DNA of 64,000 bases from Methanocorpusculum vombati (GTDB lineage Archaea; Halobacteriota; Methanomicrobia; Methanomicrobiales; Methanocorpusculaceae), in assembly GCF_026891935.1 (NCBI RefSeq), contig NZ_JAPTGC010000001.1, positions 225,184-289,183 of the forward strand, read 5' to 3'. The notes beneath the pieces were generated by a model. That model searched no databases. It saw only the letters and a list, made by a program, of their open reading frames with translations, and was not told the origin of the DNA. Shown in pieces: positions 8,249 to 15,990 of the stretch. Each line of letters begins with the position of its first letter. Position 1 is the stretch's first letter. A program made the position numbers and the translations under genes.

Positions 8249-10123
8249 ATGTTTGAAAACATGCTATCAAAACTGCGTGACGAAGAGACCCGGACCGTTC
8301 TGTTCATTCTCGTCTCGGGCGCGGCAGTTTTGATCAGTTTCCTCTGGGGAAAAGATCTTCCCGCAGACCCTGCCTGGATTGCAATCATTCTCTGCGGCAT
8401 TCCGATCATCATCGAAGCGGTGACCGGACTTGTCACCCGTTTTGATATCCGTGCTGATGTTCTGGTATCCATCGCGCTCGTGGCTTCCGTTCTCATCGGC
8501 GAAACATTTGCCGCTGCGGAGATTGCTGTCATCATGCAGATCGGATCCTATCTTGAAGAACGGACGGTTGCCAAAGCACGCGCCGGTATTGAAAAACTGA
8601 TCAGCCTCACACCTCCCGTCGCACGGATTGTGCAGAACGGCGAAGAAAAAATCATTGCCGCAGACACAGTACAGACCGGCGATGTCCTCCGGGTATTACC
8701 GGGCGAGACGATCGTCTCCGACGGCATTCTTCTTTCGGGATGCACATCCATCGATCAGTCGGTGATGACCGGCGAATCTCTGCCGGTTGACAAACAGCCG
8801 GACGACGAAGTCTTTTCCGGAACGGTCAACCAGTTCGGATCGTTTGACATGCGTGCGACGAAGGTCGGCGAGGACAGTTCCCTTGCAAGAATGATTCGGC
8901 TGGTCGAGTCTGCCGACGCGGGTAAAGCACAGATCGTCAGAACAGCCGACCGCTGGGCGACCTGGATTGTTGCCGCAGCCCTTACTGTTGCTGTTATCAC
9001 CTATCTGGTTACCGGCGACATCCTCAGATCCGTTACCGTGCTTGTCGTGTTCTGCCCGTGTGCCATGGTACTTGCAACGCCTACGGCAATCATGGCCGGA
9101 ATCGGCAATGCGACAAAGTTCGGCATTCTTATCCGGGAAGGCGATGCTCTCGAACGACTGAGTATGGTCAGATACCTGATGTTTGATAAAACCGGAACGC
9201 TGACCTACGGAAAACCGGAGGTTACGCAGGTGTGTTCCATCAATCCGGACATCTCCGAAGAGGATCTGGTATCGCTTGCCGCATCCGCGGAAATCAGATC
9301 AGAGCATCCTCTTGGAAAATCCATCGTTCGCCGGTACACCGGACAGCACGGAACTGCGCCGCCCCAGCCGGATACATTTCTGATGCTGCCGGGCAGAGGA
9401 GTTGTGGCAGAGTGCGGTGCGGTTCCGGTTCTCGTCGGAAATCCGAAATTGTTTGCCGAACAGGATGTTTTCCTCCCGCCTGAACTTGTCAGCGCGGCTG
9501 ATGCATGTGTCCGGAACGGAGCAACAATCATGTACGTTGCGGCAAACAGCCGGCCGGCGGGGTTCATCGCACTGGCGGATCAGATGCGGGAGGATGCCCC
9601 ATCGGTGGTGAATGCAGTTCGGGCAATGGGTGTCTGTCCCGTTCTCCTCACGGGTGACAATCAGACAGCCGCCGCCCGCATTGCAACGGCAGCGGGCATC
9701 TCCGATGTGCATGCAGAATGCCTTCCGGCCGGAAAGCTGGAGATGATCGACCGGTATCAGGAAGACGGCATCAGGGTGGCAATGATCGGTGACGGCGTGA
9801 ACGATGCTCCGGCCTTGAAACGGGCATTCGCCGGAGTTGCTATGGGCGGGATTGGCAGTGATATCGCGGTGGACGCGGCGGATGTTGTTCTGGTACGCGA
9901 CGATCTCAGGTACATTCCGCATCTGTTCGGTCTTGCAAAGAAGGTGATGCAGACCATCCGGATCAATCTGGCGCTCGCGCTTCTGATGAACTTCGTGGCA
10001 ATCGTTCTTGCGGTGACCGGCAGTATCGGCCCGATTCTGGGAGCACTGATTCATAATGTGGGATCGGTGCTGGTTATCATCAACTCGGCGCTGCTGCTTG
10101 GCTGGGAGCGGACGAAAAAGTAA
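8249..10123 (+). CDS. P1B-type heavy-metal translocating ATPase
   Basis: A 624-residue membrane ATPase that exports a transition metal using ATP. The visible motifs are TGES near residue 174 (actuator domain), CPC at 269-271 in the sixth membrane helix (metal passage), DKTGTLTYG with the phosphorylated Asp at 313, SEHPLGKSI (the P1B HP motif) and GDGVNDAPAL. The length is short because there is no N-terminal metal-binding domain; the protein goes straight into membrane helices. The last two helices read LLMNFVAIV and HNVGSVLVIINS. These match neither the YN/MxxSS pattern of copper CopA nor the Lys/Asp pattern of zinc ZntA. The CsoR-like neighbour suggests copper, but the substrate remains open. 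ATG 8249 was chosen over an upstream TTG. Confidence 0.88.
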   Translation: MFENMLSKLRDEETRTVLFILVSGAAVLISFLWGKDLPADPAWIAIILCGIPIIIEAVTGLVTRFDIRADVLVSIALVASVLIGETFAAAEIAVIMQIGSYLEERTVAKARAGIEKLISLTPPVARIVQNGEEKIIAADTVQTGDVLRVLPGETIVSDGILLSGCTSIDQSVMTGESLPVDKQPDDEVFSGTVNQFGSFDMRATKVGEDSSLARMIRLVESADAGKAQIVRTADRWATWIVAAALTVAVITYLVTGDILRSVTVLVVFCPCAMVLATPTAIMAGIGNATKFGILIREGDALERLSMVRYLMFDKTGTLTYGKPEVTQVCSINPDISEEDLVSLAASAEIRSEHPLGKSIVRRYTGQHGTAPPQPDTFLMLPGRGVVAECGAVPVLVGNPKLFAEQDVFLPPELVSAADACVRNGATIMYVAANSRPAGFIALADQMREDAPSVVNAVRAMGVCPVLLTGDNQTAAARIATAAGISDVHAECLPAGKLEMIDRYQEDGIRVAMIGDGVNDAPALKRAFAGVAMGGIGSDIAVDAADVVLVRDDLRYIPHLFGLAKKVMQTIRINLALALLMNFVAIVLAVTGSIGPILGALIHNVGSVLVIINSALLLGWERTKK

Positions 10124-10168
10124 CGTCCGCAATATTTTTTGCTGCTCTGGTCAACTGATGAATCATCT

Positions 10169-11059
10169 ATGCAGACCGTTCCGGCAAAATCCATCCTCTC
10201 CCCCTACCGGGAATACGGATGGTTTGCCTCAAACTACACGGCAAACCTCTACCGTGGTTGTCCGCATGCCTGCATCTACTGTGACTCCCGGAGTGCGTGT
10301 TACGGCATCGACGACTTTTCCGTTGTCCGGGCGAAGGAGAATGCACTTGGTGTTCTTGAACGTGAACTGTCCAAAAAGAAACGGAAAGGCACCATTCTTA
10401 CCGGTGCGATGAGTGATCCCTATAATCCGTTCGAGCGCGATCAGGAGCTGACGCGGGGGTTTTTGCAGCTTGCCGACCGTTACCGGTTTGGTGTTGTTGC
10501 GATCACCAAATCCGATCTCGTCTGCCGCGATGCGGATCTGTTTGCTGCAATCGGTGCTCATTCCCCCGCGGCGGTGAACATTACGATCACCGCCGCAGAC
10601 GATGTACTCGCAAAAAAGATCGAGCCGCACGTCCCGCGGTCTTCGGATCGGTTCCATGCGATCGAAACACTTTCTGCGGAAGATATTGTGTGCGGTGTCA
10701 TTCTTCTGCCGGTACTGCCGTTCATCACCGACACGAAGGAAAATATTTCCGCGATCGTCTCTCGTGCCGCAGAGGCGGGGGCCGCCTTTGTGTATGCGGA
10801 AAAACATTTTGCCGTCTCGCTTCGCGATCGTCAGCGGGCGTACTTCTACGACCGGCTTGATGCCTACTTCCCCGGTCTTCGCGAACGGTATGAGAGGGAG
10901 TTCGGCGATCAGTACTGGTGCGGGTCGCCGGACACCGGACTGTGGGACTTCTTTGCACGGGAGTGTGAGGCGGCGGGCATTCTCTGGCGGCATGAGGAGA
11001 TCGATTCCCTGCTCAGCCGTCAGGCCACGGACACGCAGTCAACGCTGTTTTCGCCCTGA
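10169..11059 (+). CDS. radical SAM protein, SplB-like / Rv2578c-type
   Basis: A 296-residue radical SAM protein. Residues 30-39, GCPHACIYCD, give the Cx3Cx2C cluster motif (Cys31, 35, 38) that binds the [4Fe-4S] cluster and S-adenosylmethionine. The following GAMSDPYNPFE and TKSDLVCRDADL stretches and the late YWCGSPD resemble the subgroup related to spore photoproduct lyase that is widespread in prokaryotes without known function. No partner enzyme is adjacent. The ATG at 10169 leaves a short N-terminus ahead of the barrel; an upstream TTG at 10139 is less likely. The gene ends one base before the oppositely oriented SDR gene. Confidence 0.8.
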   Translation: MQTVPAKSILSPYREYGWFASNYTANLYRGCPHACIYCDSRSACYGIDDFSVVRAKENALGVLERELSKKKRKGTILTGAMSDPYNPFERDQELTRGFLQLADRYRFGVVAITKSDLVCRDADLFAAIGAHSPAAVNITITAADDVLAKKIEPHVPRSSDRFHAIETLSAEDIVCGVILLPVLPFITDTKENISAIVSRAAEAGAAFVYAEKHFAVSLRDRQRAYFYDRLDAYFPGLRERYEREFGDQYWCGSPDTGLWDFFARECEAAGILWRHEEIDSLLSRQATDTQSTLFSP

Positions 11060-11060
11060 G

Positions 11061-11858
11061 TCAGTAGTAGTTTCCGTGATCCGCATACGCCTTCCGGCGG
11101 ATCTCGGCTTCCTGAAACATCCACTGCTCTATCTCTTCGGGATGCATCTGTCCCCGGCGGACAAATGTGTCCATATTCCGCGGGAAGATTACGATTCCTT
11201 TCTTCTGTTCAACCCCGGCAAGAATTATTTCGGCTGCATCTTCCGGCAGAATTGCATCCTCCGGTGGTGCGGCATCACCGAAGATCGGTGTTGCCACATT
11301 GCCGGGGCAGATCGTCGTCACCGCAATTCCCTTGTGGGCAAGTTCATACCGCAGCGCCTCGCCAAGACCGGTGACGGCATACTTGCTTGCGCAGTACACC
11401 GCCTGATACGGGGGGGCTATCACACCTGCGAGGGAGGAGGTGTTTACGATATGGCCGAATCCCTGCTTTTCCATAATCGGAAACGCCGCATCAATGCCGT
11501 AAATAACTCCCCAGAGATTTATGTTGATGACTTTCTCCCACGTTGCAAGCGTTACCCGCTCAAACGGCATCGTCGCGCCAATACCTGCGTTGTTGAACAG
11601 GTAATCCAGCCGCCCGTTCTCCGCGGCCGCGCTGCGGATAAGACCGGCAATCTCCTCCTGCCGTGTTACGTCGACAACAGCACATCTGGCATTTGACTGT
11701 GCCTTCATCTTTTCGCGGGTTCTCTCAACATTGTGTTCTGAGAGATCGGCAAGATACACAACCGCACCGCGTTTCAGCAGCGCCTCACCAACGGCAAGAC
11801 CGATCCCCGAACATCCGCCGGTTACAATACAGATTTTTCCTGCAAACGCTTTGGTCAT
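11061..11858 (-). CDS. short-chain dehydrogenase/reductase (SDR)
   Basis: A 265-residue classical SDR. The cofactor motif TGGCSGIG is at 13-20, the structural NNAG at 89-92, and the catalytic Ser141/142, Tyr155 and Lys159 (YCASK) are all in place. The Asp following the second strand (ADLS at 37-40) suggests a preference for NAD(H). The substrate is unknown; the C-terminal FPRNMDTFVRRGQ region is not diagnostic. Its start overlaps by four bases the stop of the upstream kinase-like gene on the same strand, so the two are translationally coupled and may act on related small molecules (inference). Confidence 0.87.
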   Translation of the reverse strand: MTKAFAGKICIVTGGCSGIGLAVGEALLKRGAVVYLADLSEHNVERTREKMKAQSNARCAVVDVTRQEEIAGLIRSAAAENGRLDYLFNNAGIGATMPFERVTLATWEKVININLWGVIYGIDAAFPIMEKQGFGHIVNTSSLAGVIAPPYQAVYCASKYAVTGLGEALRYELAHKGIAVTTICPGNVATPIFGDAAPPEDAILPEDAAEIILAGVEQKKGIVIFPRNMDTFVRRGQMHPEEIEQWMFQEAEIRRKAYADHGNYY

Positions 11859-12664
11859 CCCTGCGTACCTCTGGCCAGTACGACGGAGCGCAGTTCCTGA
11901 TTCATCTCCTTATCCTGCACAAACCCGTACAGTCCCGCCGCAGTGATCGGCAGCCAGGCAAAGATCTCGTCGCGGGAGATACCGCTGGCCGCGGTGTATT
12001 TTTCCAGGAACAGTTCTGCCATCCGTTCGGCAAGCTCTTCGGGCATGAGGTACTTTCCCAGATACTTATAGTCGAGATAAGTCCGGCAGGCATCCGAGGC
12101 CGCAGGACCGGAGGAGACCTCCGCCCAGTCAAGAATACTATAGTTTTCGCCGTCCGACTGTACGTTTCCGGCATGGAAATCCCCGTGACAGAGGGAGTGC
12201 CCGTCCGGCAGAGTGCCCAGCAGGTTCAGCAGTTCCTCTTTCTCTGCATCGGTGAGCAGGGGGTTGTACCTGATGTTCGTGTATAATGTGCTTTTTTTCA
12301 TCGGGAGGAAGGTTTCAGGGATCTGAATCTGATGCATCTGTACCTGCAGAGGAGTTAGTATATCCATACACGCTTCCGGTGTTATCTCTCCGGTGAGGAG
12401 AAGTTCTCCCAGACTTCTGCCTTTGGCCCGGCCCATCTTCAGTACATATCGTGAGCCGCACTGCTCAATGCCGTACACTTTGGGAACCGGCAGGTCAGAC
12501 TGTTCCACCTGGGCCATCAGATAAGCTTCATGGAATATCTCCTGTTTCGCGAATCCTTCCACGTAAATTTTTGCGACAACATCATCTGTTCCACAGATCA
12601 GTGCCGTTTTCCCGCGGCCCAGGATATTTCCGTATTTTTGTATAAATGCTGTTTCGTCCGTCAT
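11855..12664 (-). CDS. aminoglycoside phosphotransferase-family small-molecule kinase
   Basis: A 269-residue kinase-fold protein of the APH/choline kinase superfamily. The catalytic loop CHGDFHAGNV runs from 159 to 168, with Asp162 the likely base; ILDWAEVSSGP (Asp179) gives the metal-binding Asp, and VVAKIY holds the probable ATP-contacting Lys32. The true phosphate acceptor is unknown, since archaeal members are seldom antibiotic-resistance enzymes and more often act on sugars, choline-like compounds or homoserine. It is the first gene of a two-gene unit with the SDR. An ATG at 12664 with an upstream TTTTTCTCCGG stretch (read on the plus strand) is the only reasonable start. Confidence 0.78.
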   Translation of the reverse strand: MTDETAFIQKYGNILGRGKTALICGTDDVVAKIYVEGFAKQEIFHEAYLMAQVEQSDLPVPKVYGIEQCGSRYVLKMGRAKGRSLGELLLTGEITPEACMDILTPLQVQMHQIQIPETFLPMKKSTLYTNIRYNPLLTDAEKEELLNLLGTLPDGHSLCHGDFHAGNVQSDGENYSILDWAEVSSGPAASDACRTYLDYKYLGKYLMPEELAERMAELFLEKYTAASGISRDEIFAWLPITAAGLYGFVQDKEMNQELRSVVLARGTQG

Positions 12665-12805
12665 CGGGTTTTTCTCCGGTCAGATAGTATGTACTACGGA
12701 TTTTTCTTATTTATTGTTTTTGTATTTGAAATTCGTTCTCTATATAGGGTTATTCATATGTGTCAAAATCTATAATACGGAAAACAGCAAAAAGACCTAA
12801 CCATA

Positions 12806-13993
12806 ATGAATGGTGATATCCGGCTTCTGCAGAAAAATACTCTGCCGGCTGAAGTGGTTGTGCTCCTGCTGATGGGACTTGTGATGCTGATTCTCGGCGT
12901 TCTGCTTTTTCCTGTGTATGCAGGTCTTCTTCCCTACTATGAGGAAGGGTTGTTCGGTCTTTTGATCATTGTTGCGGCTTTGCAGATACTTGCACTGGGA
13001 AAGTCTCCGTTCGGGGATGTGCACCGGAGTCTGCCGGTGGTTTTGTTCGGCGTCGCAGTTGCGGTTTTCGGCATTGTTGTCTGTTTCATTCCCGGTCTCT
13101 TCGGAGATGTTCCGCGTCTGCTGCTGATTCTGTTCCTCGGTTTGGGCGGGGCGGTGCAGCTGGTACAGATGTATCTGATGCGTGAGGAGGAGCGGGTTCG
13201 CAGGGCAGCTGATCCGCTTCTTGGGAAACTTGCTGTTCTGCGCACTACGGTCTATCTCTTTTCCGTGGTTCTCGCAGTCATTCTGATCTTCCAGAGTCTG
13301 GTTGCCGGGCTTGTGATGTGTATTGCCGTGCTTGGGTACGGAGTTGCCGGTACTGCTCTTGCATGTGTGCTCCGGCAGGTGTATCAGAAGTATCCGCAGA
13401 CGGAGCCTGCGGGTTCGGTCAGTCTGTCGATCGGAAATGTGATGCTGCTTTTGATCGGTGTGTTCATGGTTGTTCTGGGTGTTCTGCTGATTCCGGTGAG
13501 CCTTGGTCTGCTGCCGTTCGCAGCAAGTGCCCAGCTTGGTCTGCTGCTGGTGATCTTTTCGATGCAGATGATGCTTCTTGGAGAGACGCCGGTTGGTGTG
13601 TTTTCCCGGACGCATCTGGTTGTGGGTGCCGGCTGTCTTCTGGGAGTGGTCGGAGTTATCTGCTGTCTCATCCCGGACGTTCTGCTGGTGATTGCAACGC
13701 TTCTGATTGCAGGCGTCAATATTCTCGGCGGTGTTCTCGGACTTGGCAGAATCGCGGTGATGATGAAGAGTGCTCCGGCGACGGATGTGCCGGTTCCCCG
13801 GTTTGTTCTTCAGATGCTGGTACTGCAGATCGTAATGAATGTGTTAACGATTGTGTTTGGTGTCTCGATGCTTACAACAACGCTGATTCCGGGTCTTGTG
13901 ATCGGTGCGGTTCTTGCGGCAAACGGCTGTGTGCTTCTTGCACTGCTGTTTCTGATGCGAAAAGCCGAACGGCTGCCGGCGGTCGCGGTCTGA
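12806..13993 (+). CDS. polytopic membrane protein made of two tandem copies of one unit
   Basis: A 395-residue integral membrane protein with about eleven hydrophobic helices and no recognised catalytic motif. It is internally duplicated. Residues ~15-115 and ~210-315 align by eye: both begin with a long helix ending LGVLLFPVYAGLLP versus LGVLLIPVSLGLLP, followed by ALQILALGKSPFGDVHRS versus SMQMMLLGETPVGVFSRT, and then VVCFIPGLFGDVPRLLL versus VICCLIPDVLLVIATLL. A TATA-like TCTATAATAC lies near 12768-12777, about 30 bases before the ATG. The role is unknown; the arrangement resembles DUF308/HdeD-like small membrane units fused in tandem, but that is only a resemblance. The gene ends four bases before the opposing gene. 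Confidence 0.72.
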   Translation: MNGDIRLLQKNTLPAEVVVLLLMGLVMLILGVLLFPVYAGLLPYYEEGLFGLLIIVAALQILALGKSPFGDVHRSLPVVLFGVAVAVFGIVVCFIPGLFGDVPRLLLILFLGLGGAVQLVQMYLMREEERVRRAADPLLGKLAVLRTTVYLFSVVLAVILIFQSLVAGLVMCIAVLGYGVAGTALACVLRQVYQKYPQTEPAGSVSLSIGNVMLLLIGVFMVVLGVLLIPVSLGLLPFAASAQLGLLLVIFSMQMMLLGETPVGVFSRTHLVVGAGCLLGVVGVICCLIPDVLLVIATLLIAGVNILGGVLGLGRIAVMMKSAPATDVPVPRFVLQMLVLQIVMNVLTIVFGVSMLTTTLIPGLVIGAVLAANGCVLLALLFLMRKAERLPAVAV

Positions 13994-13997
13994 ATTT

Positions 13998-14495
13998 TTA
14001 TCCCATTTTTTCTTCGGTAAGAGACAGGTTCCACGCGAGCACTGCTGCGGTGATCTCTCCGCGGCAGTGTTCGATCACCAGTTCTGCACCGTCGGCATAC
14101 AGTATCATACCGGTGAGCTCGTCTGCGGCACAGAGCAGATGCTGGTCGGGGTGTGTGCCGCGCCGGATACCGCACCGCATCTCAATCCGTTCTGCGGCGG
14201 AGACGACGTAGGAGAGTCTGCGGCTTGCGGGATGATCTTTTCCCAGGGCTATCACCGGCGTGTGATACGTTTTCACCATCTCCAGCAGGTACAGGGCCGG
14301 TGCAATCTCGCCGCCTTCCGGTGCGGAGACGATGATGAGGTCGCCCGGATAGATGCCCTGTACGAGTTCTTCCGTGTCGGTTTCGATGATCAGCGGAAAT
14401 TTTTCCCGGACGCATGCCGCGAGTAAAAAAGAGGAGCGTCCTCTGATGAGGATCGGGTTGTTCCCGGAAAACGGGATTCGGATCGTTTTTTCCAT
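13998..14495 (-). CDS. conserved hypothetical protein, last gene of the hpt unit
   Basis: A 165-residue soluble alpha/beta protein that I do not recognise. It starts MEKTIRIPFSGNNPILIRG, has a YPGDLIIVSAPEGGEIAP segment followed by a helix and a PVIALGKDHPASRR stretch, and a C-terminal region containing LIEHCRGE-like sequence (ELVIEHCRGEIT). No cluster-binding cysteine motif, P-loop or membrane segment is seen. The start is 4 bases from the stop of the 52-residue zinc-ribbon gene, which in turn follows hpt on the same strand, so it is probably translated from the same mRNA. A link to nucleotide salvage is suggested only by position. Confidence 0.65.
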   Translation of the reverse strand: MEKTIRIPFSGNNPILIRGRSSFLLAACVREKFPLIIETDTEELVQGIYPGDLIIVSAPEGGEIAPALYLLEMVKTYHTPVIALGKDHPASRRLSYVVSAAERIEMRCGIRRGTHPDQHLLCAADELTGMILYADGAELVIEHCRGEITAAVLAWNLSLTEEKMG

Positions 14496-14498
14496 TGG

Positions 14499-14657
14499 TT
14501 AGATCTCGGTGACGTCCTCGGACTGGCAGGAGGGGCACATCGGATGCCTGCCGAGGCCGGTGAAGGTCTGACCGCACTCGTTGCACCGGTATTTTTTGCC
14601 TTTTCCTTTCAGAGGGTCGTTGAAGTCAACGTCGATTGGTCCGCCTGCGGAACACAT
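14499..14657 (-). CDS. 52-residue zinc-ribbon protein
   Basis: A short frame encoding a 52-residue protein with one zinc ribbon: CNEC at 25-28 and CPSC at 41-44, separated by a GQTFTGLGRHPM loop. Two Cx2C knuckles at this distance are typical of rubredoxin-like zinc ribbons. The N-terminal MCSAGG plus an acidic stretch is not diagnostic. It lies between hpt and the 165-residue gene, in the same direction, with a 31-base gap upstream and 3 bases downstream. The short length and the tight fit between neighbours favour a real gene. A role in nucleic-acid or protein contact is inference. Confidence 0.68.
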   Translation of the reverse strand: MCSAGGPIDVDFNDPLKGKGKKYRCNECGQTFTGLGRHPMCPSCQSEDVTEI

Positions 14658-14688
14658 ACCAGAACATTGACGCGGGAGGTGATAAGTG

Positions 14689-15207
14689 TTACCGCACAAT
14701 CCCGATATAGGGGAGGTTGCGGTACTTCTGATCCCAGTCCAGACCATACCCGACGACGAAGTCGTTGCCGATGGTAAATCCGATATACTCTCCTTCAAAC
14801 GGAACGATGCGGCATTCGTGTTTGTCAAGGAGGGAACAGACCGCAAGCGACGCCGGTCTTCGTTCACGTATCAGCTCCTTGACGGCGGAAAGCGTTCTGC
14901 CGGTATCGATGACATCTTCTACGATGATCACTTCTTTTCCGGCAACTGAATCGACGGGGACATCCAGTTTCATGGTGATGGTGCCGGTCGAGGTTTTTCC
15001 TTCGTAACTCGCCGCCTGAATATACTCCATAAAAACCGGCACGGTCAGGCGCTTCGCAAGTTCGCAGGAAAAAAAACAGGCACCTTTGAGCGTGGTCAGA
15101 AGCGTCACGGACTTTCCGGCATAATCGGTATCGATCTGTTTTGCCAGTTCCCTGATGCGTGCATCGATCTTCTCCTCAGGAATCAGAACGTCGATAGTAT
15201 CTGCCAT
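14689..15207 (-). CDS. hpt: hypoxanthine/guanine phosphoribosyltransferase-type enzyme
   Basis: A 172-residue purine salvage enzyme that joins hypoxanthine or guanine to PRPP. The PRPP-binding motif is unmistakable (VIIVEDVIDTGRTL), and TTLKGACFFSCELAKRL near residue 40 gives the pyrophosphate loop. The C-terminal IGNDFVVGYGLDWDQKYRNLPYIG matches the bacterial-type HPRT, where it contacts the purine ring and metal. The ATG at 15207 was chosen because conserved sequence begins there (MADTIDVLIPEEKI); a longer frame upstream has no family similarity. The gene leads a probable three-gene unit. This is the bacterial-type Hpt rather than the archaeal PyrE-like Hpt, so horizontal acquisition is possible. 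Confidence 0.85.
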   Translation of the reverse strand: MADTIDVLIPEEKIDARIRELAKQIDTDYAGKSVTLLTTLKGACFFSCELAKRLTVPVFMEYIQAASYEGKTSTGTITMKLDVPVDSVAGKEVIIVEDVIDTGRTLSAVKELIRERRPASLAVCSLLDKHECRIVPFEGEYIGFTIGNDFVVGYGLDWDQKYRNLPYIGIVR

Positions 15208-15573
15208 AAACTCTGGTATGTATAGAACAGAACTTCCCATAATTCTGTCGGTGGCGTGGACGTTGTTCCAAACGTTTGGTCCTGTTCCGGAAATAAAAGA
15301 ATCCAAGAAAAGACTCCACAGAAGATCGGCCAGATTGTTTTGCCCCTCCCAGAGATGTCAGGGAGTTGCGGGCACGTTCCGGTATGCACTCACGTGTATC
15401 TACATCATCGAAAATAATCTGTTCTTCTGGGTTTCCGTGAGGGAGAGTATTCATTTGCCGGTTTTGTTTTCTGTTGATTTTTTTCGTGGTGTACCATTCC
15501 TTTGCGGCTTTTTTGGTCCTGTGTTGTTCTCTTTGTGAAAAGTTGCAGTAACTACTGGTGAAACTATTTGGTG

Positions 15574-15596
15574 ATTGAATCCTCTGACGATAGGAT
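15574..15596 (+). repeat. 23-base noncoding motif, copy 1
   Basis: The copy reads ATTGAATCCT, then CTGACG, then ATAGGAT. It differs from copy 2 (15815-15837, opposite strand) at a single base. Further copies lie at 53179-53201 and 61775-61797. Confidence 0.65.
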
Positions 15597-15814
15597 ATAG
15601 CACCCCATGGGACATTAAAGTATCCTCTGACTTTTTTATACCAAAATATCTGCATCTTTTTAAAAAATACTGCTCCATAGCACACACACCTTCATTTTTC
15701 CCGCCATTCTCAAAGACAATGTCCGAAGATCATCGTCGCCCGGATATCGCGTAAATGTTCGTGTATCTGAACATTATCCGTTTGTTTCGTAATTTGAGAT
15801 TCCTGCAGGATTCT

Positions 15815-15837
15815 ATCCTATCGTCATAGGATTCAAT
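15815..15837 (-). repeat. 23-base noncoding motif, copy 2
   Basis: On the minus strand it reads ATTGAATCCT, ATGACG, ATAGGAT. Its core ATCCTAT-CGTC-ATAGGAT is a perfect palindrome with a 4-base centre. It faces copy 1 in inverted orientation across 218 bases. Confidence 0.65.
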
Positions 15838-15990
15838 CGGCGACGTTTTCTCCCCTGTGCCTGGTGGAACCAGTTTGGTTGAATCATTTGAGGTGATCTC
15901 TTGTTAACGAAAAGGACTGGATGTTCTGCGGCATGCGGCGCAAGCAGCAGCCGGGTTGAGGAGGAGAATACGTGCAGAGGGGGCAGTGCG

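Larger units (their letters stand above)
15208..15990. other. 783-base noncoding region upstream of a surface-protein gene
   Basis: No convincing coding frame was found in this AT-rich stretch. It contains two copies of a 23-base motif in inverted orientation (15574-15596 and 15815-15837), the 10-base palindrome TCCTGCAGGA at 15801-15810, and several TATA-like runs such as TTTTTTATACC near 15633. The size of the region and the paired repeats suggest complex control of the following GLUG-repeat gene. Confidence 0.6.

Noticed and set aside
12797..13615. Minus-strand frame rich in Gln, His and Asn.
   Set aside because: It is antisense to the duplicated membrane protein, and its composition follows from Leu/Val codons read backwards.
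15451..15687. Possible small minus-strand gene upstream of the GLUG protein.
   Set aside because: Low-complexity Lys/Thr-rich sequence with no motif, no promoter at a suitable distance, and overlap with a repeat copy.
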